DNA from: Liolophura sinensis
Lineage: Eukaryota; Mollusca; Polyplacophora; Chitonida; Chitonidae
Reading direction: 5' to 3'
Length of the DNA: 64,000 nucleotides
Assembly: GCF_032854445.1 (NCBI RefSeq)
Contig: NC_088304.1
Location: forward strand, 24,875,704 to 24,939,703
Shown here: positions 1-9,008 of the stretch, piece after piece
How positions within the stretch are numbered: position 1 is the first letter of the stretch
Layout: every line of letters begins with the position of its first letter
Notes under the pieces: model-generated
The model's input: only the letters and a program-made list of their open reading frames with translations
What the model was told of the DNA's origin: nothing
Databases searched by the model: none
Made by a program: the position numbers and the translations under genes

Positions 1-588
1 CAAACCAATGCCGCCAAAAACACCGCGGATGACTTCAAGAAGATCTGGCAACACACTGTCCACTACCTCCGCGACATCAAAGGCGTCCACAACTTTCTCT
101 ACGCCTACTCTCCCAACGCGGGCTACGCCAACCTGAACACTAAAGGCAGTTTCGTTACGTCCTACATGGACACTTACCCGGGTGACGACTACGTCGATGT
201 CTGGGGTGTGGATGATTACTACAACATCGACGATCCGAGTCGTCTGCAGAACTTCGCAGACAGGTTGTCCGAATTAGTCCTGGAGGCAGAGAAACGCGGT
301 AAAATCCCCGCCATTACGGAATTCGGATTGCAAAACAACGGTCTCGACAAGGATAACAACTTCCTCATGGATCGCCTCTTGAATCCAATCAAAGGTGTCT
401 GTGTGACCAGTCGTCCGGCCTCCCGCAGACTAGCCTACATGTTAGCCTGGGCCAATCACTGAAACGATAAAGGCGACACTGAATTTTTCCTTCCTTACGA
501 TAAGCATCCGGCCGAGTCCAGCTTCATGACTTTTTACCACGACCCTGTCACTGTCTTCTCTAAAACTATGCCCAATATGTACTCCTGA
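1..588 (+). pseudogene. GH26-type beta-mannanase, 3' end, interrupted by in-frame TGA
   Basis: Frame 1 is open from the first base and reads as the C-terminal half of a glycoside hydrolase family 26 enzyme (endo-1,4-beta-mannanase, which cuts beta-1,4-mannan). Visible family features are 'HTVHYLRDIKGVHNFLYAYS', 'YPGDDYVDVWGVDDYY', and 'PAITEFGL', whose Glu sits where GH26 enzymes carry the catalytic nucleophile. The acid/base Glu would lie upstream of the window. After 'LAYMLAWANH' there is a TGA (460-462), but the same frame continues for 41 more codons with the family's typical end ('FFLPYDKHPA', 'FMTFYHDPVTVF') to a second TGA at 586-588. This is a pseudogene, a polymorphic nonsense allele, a read error, or less likely a readthrough stop. 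No intron interrupts the 588 bp. The N-terminal part is off the window. The family call is firm; animal versus contaminant origin is not tested. Confidence 0.7.
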
Positions 589-898
589 AATATTCATAAT
601 ATAAAATATTTGCTCTGACTGTTGAGACCGTTTTTTTTTTTAAATTAACGTTGTAACTTTTTCTGGAGGTTCTTTTTGCGTTTAGCTCGCAAGGGTTTTG
701 GCAAAATCTAGAATACTGTGCGTAGAGCTGAGACAACTTCAATGGCCTCCATTCGCACATCCTTCCTAAAATTCGAAATAAACTGCAAGAACTTTCTGTT
801 ACACTCAGTCGTGACACTACCTATCATCGTCTCCAAGCGTATGTCGTTTCTTACAGAGCCCTTTTGCTTCACGGCGTGTTGTATTGTCAAACTCATGG
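589..898. other. 3' flank of mannanase, no gene seen
   Basis: AT-rich sequence after the GH26 stop, with weak polyadenylation-like words (ATAAAA near 600, AATAAA near 776). Short open frames on both strands show no protein-like composition. Confidence 0.4.
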
Positions 899-1015
899 CA
901 AGACCATCTGCAGGTTGCTGGGAGACCTTCCCACATACGGCAGGAGAGGAAGCCAACATGAGCTGAACTTGAACTCACAGCGACCGTATTGGTGAGAGGT
1001 TCCTGGGTCGGTTTA
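899..1015 (-). mobile_element. SINE fragment (main tRNA-derived family)
   Basis: Read on the + strand it carries the family words 'TGCAGGTTGCTGGGAGACC', 'GAGAGGAAGCCAACATGAGC' and 'TTGAACTCACAGCGACC', which is the inner part and B-box side of the SINE on the minus strand. Both the 3' tail and the first bases of the tRNA-like head are missing. Confidence 0.8.
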
Positions 1016-1298
1016 TTCCACTTATGCCTGCGATTTGAAAATTAGAGTAGAAAAGTCGAAACAGAATGAAGGCATAAGTGGAATGGAGGGACAAGGGATT
1101 AGGAATAATCGCTCAGGTGGCAAGTCAAGTCGGATCAGTCAAGCAGGACAAAACTCAGATATTGATAAAAATTGTATATTTATTTTTCTCAGACATGGGC
1201 ATTATAATATAGTCCTGATAGAATTTTGAACAGATCAGGCTTTAATACAATTATGTTATTACAAATCATAAGTACATCATCCTGGATACCGAGGCGGC
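1016..1298. other. intergenic, no gene seen
   Basis: AT-rich spacer between a SINE fragment and the FLYWCH ORF. Nothing recognised. Confidence 0.4.
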
Positions 1299-1748
1299 CT
1301 ACAGCATCAGGGAACGTGTACCACTTAGAAATTCTTCCTTCATTCGTCTGTATTTCTTTCTCTTAAGTGGATGAGCAGCACCGCCTTCTAACTGTAAAAC
1401 TTGTCGCTGTCCATCCTTGACAGAATCAAACGTCGACGTCTTCTTTGCTACTTTATCACAGCGATGAAGGCCGTGTCCGGTACGCAAGCTTCCAAGCTCT
1501 TCGGTATACAGGGATGGCATTGGCGTGATTTCTTCTCTCGCTCGTTTCTTCAAGGTTGCAAGAAACTTGCTTGCATTTGGATCATATATATCAGTGCAAA
1601 GCGCAGCTCGACACCCGATAAAATCACATCTCCACCAGCATTTTGTGTCAAGTTTTCTATTACTTCTATACATAAAACCGTTAAGAAGTAGACTGCGTCC
1701 TATGCGCTTGCCGGTAACAAATTCTACTTGGGTCTTAGGAGCGGCCAT
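1299..1748 (-). CDS. Single-exon FLYWCH-type zinc-finger protein
   Basis: A complete 149-residue frame starting MAAPKTQVEF, with an in-frame TAG five codons upstream of the ATG. Residues about 8-55 follow the FLYWCH pattern: 'EFVTGKRIGRSLLLNGFMY', then 'WWRCDFIGCRAAL' (the Cys pair), a longer than usual spacer, and 'GHGLHRCD' (the His pair). FLYWCH modules bind DNA or protein and also occur in proteins related to Mutator-type transposases. The C-terminus is basic ('PLKRKKYRRMKEEF'). It could be a small intronless gene, a retrocopy, or a remnant of a transposable element. No transposase catalytic domain is seen nearby. The spacer between the Cys and His pairs is the weakest part of the match. 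Confidence 0.6.
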   Translation of the reverse strand: MAAPKTQVEFVTGKRIGRSLLLNGFMYRSNRKLDTKCWWRCDFIGCRAALCTDIYDPNASKFLATLKKRAREEITPMPSLYTEELGSLRTGHGLHRCDKVAKKTSTFDSVKDGQRQVLQLEGGAAHPLKRKKYRRMKEEFLSGTRSLML

Positions 1749-2900
1749 CGTAAATGTTAACTAAGTTATGGTGGAATCAATTTTGGTTTAAATACTGGTT
1801 TCGGGATCACTTTCCTGGCGGATATCGTGGTCCATGAAATCAGTTTTTTTTATTTTTTTAACTCATGAATATTTCTGATAGATAATGACAGTGTGTAGGT
1901 ATATTATTTACATATGTACATGAGTCAATTACTGGAATTAATCCTTATGTAGTAATATATCTATAGCTTATTGTATAGGTTCAATCTTTACATTAGAAAT
2001 ACATAGATCCCTACATTACAGAATTACATTGAGTTGCCTATACAGAAATTTACATAGAGAGAAAACAACAGTAGTGCTTTTATTTATTGGTTAGCAGTTT
2101 TGTTCTCTTGCTTTCTCCTCTGTGACGTGGAGTTCAGGTGCTCCCGCCACATATACCGGACGCCGTCGAGGAAAAACCAGTGTAATGGAAACCTGTGCCT
2201 GTAACAGGTGCGACAAGTATAAATGAGGAGTAAGGATGTCAGGCCTCATCCACTTAGTTGAAGCAAGAGATAGCCCCATTGTTATGAAGTTTTTTTTAAG
2301 TTTCTGGTCTTCGTTTCATTGATGTTAATTTTCTTTGGTCCCACGGGTCTTCTTATTGTTTTTCTTGTCTTCTACTTTAGTTGATTTCCTTTTCTATTTC
2401 CAGTTTTTATTCGTGGCCTCACATGACGGCACAGACAGCACGTTTCATAGACTGGTAGAGCAGTTTCTGGCTATTCTCCAACTATGAACGTAACTGCGGC
2501 CGATAATTAAAATTTTCATCCTTGTTTTTTGTTCCTGTGAAAATAAATAGAGAAAACAAATATACAAGATGGTTGTTGTATTTTTTGATTGGCGAAGCGC
2601 TTTTGTTTATAAGGTAATGTATATTTTAAGCAAGAAGATATTTGATCAAACAGATACTTAGGAGCAAATTAGTGGTATAGCTAACAATCAAAAATTGATA
2701 GAGGGTCTGCCGTCGTATGATCATATACACATTTGTAAATAAATAGAAAATAAATATCAACTGATAAGAATAGATAAATAACAGCAAACAAGAGGGCAGA
2801 TTAGTAAATGGAGAAACATTATTAATCACTACAGTCATCAACTTTTGTGGTCACATTGTTTTTGTGTGCTATGTTTTTGCAGATCAGTTTATAGGCGTTT
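1749..2900. other. intergenic, no gene seen
   Basis: AT-rich non-coding sequence. A slightly GC-richer patch around 2095-2280 is open for 62 codons on the minus strand but shows no recognisable protein. Confidence 0.4.
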
Positions 2901-2904
2901 TATC

Positions 2905-3105
2905 GGCCCTCAAGATCAAGGTATCGCTGATATAGTCGGGAATGAAGTTGTAGGAAGGAATTATGTATAAATGGCCTCAAAATCAAGGTATCGCCGTTGT
3001 TAGCATATGTGTTTCGTAATTTCGGAAAACGCACTGCCTTTAATCAGAGAATAGTGACGTGTTGTTGAGCAGAGCAGAAAGGGCCCTCAGAATCAAGTTA
3101 TCGCC
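2905..3105. repeat. three spaced copies of a 22-bp motif
   Basis: GGCCCTCAAGATCAAGGTAT at 2905, a near copy at 2973 and another at 3083, each continuing into CGC. Spacing is 68 and 110 bp. They sit just beyond the 3' side of the degraded retroelement ORF, so they may be part of its 3' UTR. Confidence 0.5.
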
Positions 3106-3239
3106 CTAGTTGGTCAATAGTGTTTTATTAGATTTGCCTGTCCTAACCTGTCTATTTTATGTATTCTTTTAGTAAGGAGAATATTTGTGCTCTCACGTTT
3201 GGGGCTAAGGATAGTCTGAAAGTCAAGCTCACAATTGTA

Positions 3240-4290
3240 GATTTTCAGGCATTCTGCAAATCGTCTTTGTTCTGTACTGTGTCAAATACATTGTAGCAAA
3301 TAGTGCTTTATGTTTTTATCATGCTCCTGACAAACGTTGGGGAAGAATTTTGGATTATTGTTGCTAGATGTCCTTCGAGCCCTGTTATCCCTAGTCTCAG
3401 GCGTGATATGTTTTTGTCATCCTGGTTATTCAGCAATTGGAACGAATTTAATTTTGTAATCGCCCAGTCTAATGTTTTATAGTGCCACCGTCCGGGGGAT
3501 TCTTTATCCCGTTCCTATTTCCACTGATTGTATATTTGGGTATTGATCAATGGATATATTTCAGTTTGCCCCAATGGGATGTCTATATCTAGTTGATATC
3601 TCTGTAACCTCGATTTTGCTGCCTGATCTACAATTTTATTTCCTCAAATATTAACGTGCGCTGCAACCCATGCTAGAGTCAGTTCGTTTGTTTGTTTTTG
3701 TATTTTGTTAGTTAGCGACATTATTTCTTGCAGGAGGTCTGGTCTGCTCTCAGATTTGGGGTTTTGGATGGAAATTAATCCGCTGAGGGAATCGCTTAAT
3801 ATGTAGTTTTTAACTATGTTTAGGTCTGGTATTGCAAATGATGATCCAGTGTGACCCTGTACATTTTTGGATCCGTCAGTATGTATTTTTAAATGACCGT
3901 TGTAGTGTTTGTGGAGGTATCCTAAGGCTTGAGCTTTGATATATACTGGGTTATCCAGTTTTGAAATTTGGTCGTGGAGTGCAGTGTCTGTTTGGGCAGT
4001 ATGCAGTAACCACGGGGGTTGTTATTGATATGCGTTTTCTTGTTGCTTTGGCAAGGCAATGTCACATCTGCAAAGTAGTCTGTTGATTTCATATCCTATT
4101 GGGGCTGAGTGTTTTGTCCATTTTTTTCCAGACATTCATACTCAGAATATGGGAGAGTTAGATTGTAACATGGCTGTGTATTACCGTAAGCGCTTATTTT
4201 TCCTGCATATTTGAGGGTTAGTTGTTCTCTTTTAAGGCGAAGGGGTTTTTCAAGGGGTGGAATCACAAGAATTCTTTCTGTTTATATACA
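3240..4290 (-). mobile_element. Decayed non-LTR retrotransposon, RNase H end of ORF2
   Basis: Translating the minus strand in shifting frames gives, in order, 'LKREQLTLKYAGK' (the link after the reverse transcriptase), 'HTDGSK' (first RNase H motif), 'YILSDSLSGL', 'LTLAWVAAHVNI', 'VDQAAK' (later RNase H motifs), 'LRLGITGLEGHLATI' and a C-terminal Cys/His knuckle ('CQEHDKNIKHYLLQC'). These are the hallmarks of the last domain of jockey/I/CR1-like LINEs with RNase H. Several frameshifts and stops, and a deletion between the first two RNase H motifs, show it is dead. Upstream reverse transcriptase sequence is not recognisable in the window. Confidence 0.75.
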
Positions 4291-4466
4291 AGAGCCCGAC
4301 AAAAGTGAACACTTTTCAGACTAATGCGAATGCTGACAAGTGACTACATTTCAGTGTCAGTCAGGCGATAATCGGATTATAGTATTCCGCTGAGAAGTCT
4401 ACTGGGTGTCATAATCCCTTGCGTAGGCGTAAGTGGAATGAATTGATTTCGAATCGTAGTCATAAA

Positions 4467-4531
4467 TGAGAGACACCCCTGGGTCATTGCCCTGCGCTGT
4501 TGGGCTAGCCCCCTAGGTCACGGAGGCCACC
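4467..4531 (-). mobile_element. SINE head fragment
   Basis: Diverged tRNA-like head on the minus strand: 'CCTGGGTCATTGCCCTGCGC' and 'GTCACGGAGGCC' on the + strand match the A-box side of the main SINE. Confidence 0.5.
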
Positions 4532-4564
4532 TATTCCACATAGGCCTAATATACCCCCTATATA

Positions 4565-4620
4565 CTTCTGGGTCATTATTCTGCGCCAGCACGTTAACCA
4601 TATGGTCACGGGGAACCTTT
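4565..4620 (-). mobile_element. second SINE head fragment
   Basis: 'TCTGGGTCATTATTCTGCGC' followed by 'TAACCATATGGTCACGGGGA' repeats the head of the neighbouring fragment in the same orientation, without SINE bodies. It suggests tandem truncated copies or a duplication. Confidence 0.45.
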
Positions 4621-4639
4621 TCCCTAGCAACGGCAACTC

Positions 4640-5725
4640 GGGTCAGTGAAGGGACACCTAAACTCGGGCACCCGGACCCTAAAGCCGGACACTCGGGTGT
4701 GGCACAGCAGCAGGTAAGCCTTAATATAACGGGGAGGCTGCATATTTTTAATCCCATAAGGTGGCGAATCAGGACCTTCATCCATTAATACGTCAAAAGT
4801 GTATTATGACGCAACGTTTACGGTGTTACAGTCTATCAGTTTCTTTTATAACGTCGTACTGTCTTTTATGTGACGTCATAATTATGAGTTGGGAAAGGAA
4901 CATTTGACGTCAACACGATGACATCAAGATTTTGCTATCAAGCGTTTGAAAGGTCCCAATAGTGTGACAGCGGCCGAATGGTCACACGTAACCGGTGAAA
5001 TACGCCCTCTTGTCAATTTACGTCAGTCCGGGTTTTATTCCAACTGTTCACGTAAATGCTTAAATAGTAGCAATTTACACGCACTATGACTTATATTAAA
5101 CATACAATGACATTAAAACAATGCAAGGGGATATGGCATCGGAGATGTCAGCTCACCAGCAGAATCCTAGTTTATGCAGGAATACAATATAGGCCTAATT
5201 AAAGACATTCAGCCGACGCTGACGTATTTAGGCCTATATGTGCTATTAGGCCTCACTGACACGCGACGTTTTTGAACGACGTTAGACATGACACTTCCCC
5301 CAGACACAGATCACTGACACTGGATCAAGTTGTACAAAGATTGCCAATCTGGTTTTGATATTTTCAAGTTTTGCGCTTGCCTATTTACCTGATAGATGTG
5401 TAATCCTGTGTTCACGAATGTCCACACACAAGGCAAACTTTCCCACACGTGACGTACAGACAGCGCAAACCACATGCATACTGGCGGAAAAGTTGTGAGC
5501 GGTCTTCAACCGTCGTCAAGACTATCGGCAGCGAAATTGGGCGGAAATCAGCTGCTTAGACACGGATTCTTGGTAAAAGATAACAAACAGAGAGTAAGGG
5601 CCTACCGGTCAATTGAAAGGGCTGTCTTTAATAAAACTGTCTTAAAAAATAAGACAGGTGTTTTCAGTCCAGATGGAAAGGGTGGCAGTCTGTATGCAGC
5701 TGGTGTGGGCAAGAATATAGTTTGT
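4640..5725. other. intergenic, CRE-like sites, no gene seen
   Basis: No convincing coding frame. A full palindromic CRE word (TGACGTCA) is at 4871-4878 and a half site GACGTCAA follows about 30 bp later. Whether they act on any gene cannot be told from sequence. Confidence 0.35.
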
Positions 5726-5727
5726 GG

Positions 5728-6365
5728 GGGATATAATGGATGGGAACTATATAGTGGGAAGGGATATAGTGGGTGGGCGTCGTCATATGACTGAAAAATT
5801 GTTAAGCACGACGTTAAATCTCAAGCACTCACTTACTCACTATAGTGGGTGGGGATATAGTGGACAGGGATACAGTGGGCAGAGATATAGTGGGTGGGGA
5901 TATAGTGGGCAGGGATACAGTGGGCAGAGATATAGTGGGTGGGGATATAGTGGACAGGGATACAGTGGGCAGAGATATAGTGGGTGGGGATATAGTGGGC
6001 AGGGATACAGTGGGCAGAGATATAGTGGGTGGGGATATAGTGGACAGGGATACAGTGGGCAGAGATATAGTGGGTGGGGATATAGTGGGCAGGGATACAG
6101 TGGGCAGAGATATAGTGGGTGGGGATATAGTGGACAGGGATACAGTGGGCAGAGGTATAGTGGGTGAGGATATAGTGGACAGGGATACAGTGGGCAGAGA
6201 TATAGTGGGTGGGGATATAGTGGACAGGGATACAGTGGGCAGAGATATAGTGGGTGGGGATATAGTGGGCAGGGATATCGTGGGTAGAGATACAGTGGGT
6301 GGAGGAATAGTAAACACGGATATAGTGGGTAGAGATATAGTGGGCAGGGATATAGTAGGTGGGAC
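5728..6365. repeat. 45-bp minisatellite with 90-bp higher-order period
   Basis: Unit made of three 15-mers such as 'ATATAGTGGGTGGGG'. Two 45-bp variants (TGGACAGGG at 5861, 5951, 6041, 6131; TGGGCAGGG at 5906, 5996, 6086) alternate exactly, giving a 90-bp period, before the order breaks down at 6176. About 12 units plus two before the SINE tail. As 45 is a multiple of three the array is open in several frames on both strands (Tyr-Ser-Gly-rich or Pro-rich), but nothing suggests translation. Confidence 0.95.
5776..5840 (+). mobile_element. 3' tail of a second SINE family inserted in a minisatellite
   Basis: 'ATATGACTGAAAAATTGTTA', 'ACGACGTTAAATCTCAAGC' and 'ACTCACTTACTCAC' match the tail seen again at 45240-45301 and in reverse at 29881-30050. 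It interrupts the 45-bp array: the words flanking it on both sides are array units. Confidence 0.65.
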
Positions 6366-6379
6366 AGTGCGGGTATAAA

Positions 6380-7080
6380 TTCAGTATACAAAGTCACCGA
6401 TGTCTTTATTACGGTCTCGCTAATGCGATTGTAGATCAGTAACAAGAGATTAACAATCCAAGAATAACTACTATTAGATCGAATTACCGATATGAGATCA
6501 ATACTCTACGATTATACAGTTCTTTCAAACGTTGACCCTGTTCTTTACAGCACATTTGATTGATTCGTATCCATGTGGTTTGTTTTTTTCCTTCCAGGTA
6601 TACGTGCTGATTGTTAGAGAACTCCTTACGTGAGGTCCACTAAAATGCACTCAGAAATCGATGTTAAATAAAGCATTATGTGTGGTGCAAAAGGTCCTGG
6701 ACTCTTCACAGTCGACAGTGTGTAATGATTGACCTCCAGTGGTCGGTGATCCGATTTTAAAGGCAATTAAGTCAACATAATAACGATAATCGGGTTTAAT
6801 ACGAGTAACTTAGATCCCTGTGTGTTCAGTAAGGCGTGAGCTTATCTACAACGCTGGGTATTGGTCGCGCTTATTTCCATGTTCACTGCCTTACAATCAG
6901 CTACCTAACACGCCCGAGCTTTGTCTGGGGCAGAACGCAACAAGCCTTTCGGGCAATTTTCTCATGAAATTGGTAGCCGTAAGAAATGAATAATGCTACA
7001 GGAGGATAAGTAAGTTTGTACAAAGATGTACTGACTGTAAGCAGACTTACGATCTAGATTGTTTTGCGACAAAAATGGCA
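6380..7080. other. intergenic, no gene seen
   Basis: Non-repetitive AT-rich sequence with no protein-like frame. Confidence 0.4.
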
Positions 7081-7091
7081 AGATTGAGATT

Positions 7092-7630
7092 TACAAAGTC
7101 AGAAGAAAAATGATAAGCATGCAGTCAATTTTGGAGTTTTCCACAACAATATTGGTAGGGCAACAATTATAACAGCAACCGCCGATTCCACAACAGCCGA
7201 AACAGCCGATTCCACAACAGCCGAAACAGCCGATCCCACAACAGCCGAAACAGCCGATCCTACAACAGCCGAAACAGCCGATTCCACAACAGCCGAAACA
7301 GCCGATTCCACAACAGCCGAAACAGCCGATTCCACAACAGTAACAAGAGCAGCAATCATGAGTACGACGAAATCGGAAAAGTTACCAGCAGTGTACTCGG
7401 GACTCAGTCCTAGGGGAGCACCCGGTGTCTATCGTCACGCGATTCGGACCCGATTCTGGCCTAAGACCTGGTCCCAGGACACACAGTCTGCGTCTTCAGG
7501 TACTTTGTTCATCCAGTCTCCCAAAGACAGGTCTTCTGACTTCCGACAAGAGCTGTGGTCGTATCAAGGCGAGAATCGAGGGGCGTCGAGATCTGGTACC
7601 CACCAATTACCACAGATACCTTACAGGTAG
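7092..7630 (+). CDS. Uncertain exon: Thr-rich repeat fused to an unrecognised frame
   Basis: One frame is open for about 180 codons from just after a TGA near 7090 to a TAG at 7628-7630. The first part is a 24-bp tandem repeat read as (T-A-D-S/P-T-T-A-E)n; the rest (7358 on, 'MSTTKSEKLPAVYSGLSPRG' at its start) is unique and Arg/Ser/Gln-rich. A fair splice donor, TTACAG|GTAGGC, lies at its end. Spliced there it is phase 2 and would join in frame to the acceptor at 9008/9009, giving a product continuing into the 9009-10380 exon. A second frame (from 7370 on) would instead join in phase to the stretch at 7870. Neither product is recognised, so this may be non-coding. Confidence 0.3.
7176..7345. 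repeat. 24-bp minisatellite (about 7 copies)
   Basis: Unit 'ACAGCCGATTCCACAACAGC' plus CGAA, with TTC/TCC/TCCTA variants. A period of 24 keeps any frame open. Confidence 0.95.
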
Positions 7631-7667
7631 GCATGTGGATTAATTACTTAATCAATGATTGACTGAT

Positions 7668-7860
7668 TGATTTATTTATTTACTTGACAGGTGTTTTACG
7701 CCGTACTCTCTATATATGTATTTCACTTATACCACGGCGGCCAGCATTTATTATGGTGAGAGGAAACCGGTCATGCAGGGCCAGGGGATACCCACGGCCA
7801 TCCGCAAGTTCCTGGCAAACCTTCCCGCGTACGACCGAGAGGAAGCCTGCATGAACTGGT
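7668..7860 (-). mobile_element. SINE copy (main family)
   Basis: Tail (TTATTTACTTGACAGGTGTT), 'CACGGCGGCCAGCATTTATT', 'CATCCGCAAGTTCCTGGCA' and 'GAGAGGAAGCCTGCATGAAC' in the expected order. The tRNA-like head is missing after about 7860. Confidence 0.85.
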
Positions 7861-7869
7861 TGTTCTCAG

Positions 7870-8087
7870 GTTTCGTAGAACCATATGCCAACGGGAAACG
7901 CATTCCGCCCAAAGTGATTGCCCTTCCTGTTCAATCGTGTCTTTTCGATGACTCTTTGTGCACAAATGTGTACTTAGTGACCCATATAATGCAGCAGAAT
8001 GCCATTGGTATTCGTCGCTTCGAGCATGTCGGAGGGATGTACGTGATGGGGGCCAGAAGAGGGTGTGGTACACTCACACAGAAATGA
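7870..8087 (+). CDS. Possible exon, product unknown
   Basis: Downstream of a TTCTCAG acceptor-like word the frame reads 'FVEPYANGKRIPPKVIALPV', then about 50 further residues to a TGA at 8085-8087. A GTACGT donor-like word lies near 8040. In phase 1 it could follow an alternative frame of the 7.4-7.6 kb stretch. The acceptor has a weak pyrimidine tract and borders a SINE, and no family is recognised. Treat as a low-confidence exon. Confidence 0.2.
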
Positions 8088-8304
8088 TACCTGACAAACT
8101 TTTAGGATAAATGCAACTTGTATTTTGTGGGGAGGAGGGAGGAGTGGAGAATTGATGAAAGGCTAAAGAATTGCATTTGTCCAGTACGCGGCTAGGGTGC
8201 CTTTGTCCAGATTGGTTAATTAATGAGTATAAGCATACATGAAGGAAATTTGAAGAAGTGTATAGTTCATAAAGGGAAAATCCCATTTCATATTCACTCT
8301 GAAA

Positions 8305-8696
8305 CCTCGTTCACACGGGCAGAGTTAAGCTGGTTTAAATCCGAAAGTGGCATTGAGCCAGTTTGACGTCGCTCGTGTGAGCCCAAAGCGGGGGCATTTA
8401 ATCCGGTTTATTTGCCCCAGCTAGCAACGTGGCTTTAAGCCAATTTCAGGTCTTGAGCCGGTTTACCTGTGCCGTGTGAACAGTAACTGGATTAAATTCC
8501 CCGGATACGTGGAGGTCACGATAACTTTGCAATTACTAAACCGGTTTAAATGTGACAGTGTTAACGGGCAAATCCCTGAACTGGCTTAAAATCGACTTGG
8601 CCACATGGTCCTGTGAACGCACGCATTTTTACAACTGGCTTAGATTTAAACCGGCTCAGATTTAATCCGGATGAAATTTTGCCCGTGTGAACGGGG
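8305..8696. mobile_element. 392-bp MITE with 17-bp terminal inverted repeats
   Basis: The left end CCTCGTTCACACGGGCA (8305-8321) is the reverse complement of 8680-8696 with one mismatch. The interior is crowded with direct and inverted copies of a CCGGTTTAAA-like word and of CGTGTGAAC. There is no room for a transposase, so it would be non-autonomous. A clear target-site duplication is not visible. Confidence 0.7.
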
Positions 8697-9008
8697 TATA
8701 AAACACACACAAAAAGATGTATACATGCATGCATTACAAAGGAGAAAAAGTCATCGGTTTTCAATCAAGAATTTGTAGGTACTCCATCACAAAATCCAGA
8801 AATTAAAATGAGATTTGGATCTCAAAGTCCTAAATACAGTCCAAGTACAACAAAAGTAATAGAGTACAATATTCAATATTTTAACTCCAAGAAGGTGCCA
8901 GAGTATTAATGCATATACCTCCCCTTAATCCAGATTAAATGGGGATTTCAGTTGTTAGACACAAATCGGATGAGCTTTTTTCTTCATCAGTCTATTGTTC
9001 ATTTTTAG

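Noticed and set aside
5829-6445. Long Pro/Ser/Leu-rich frames on the minus strand over the 45-bp array
   Set aside because: Open only because the repeat period is a multiple of three; no start context, splice sites or unique coding flank.
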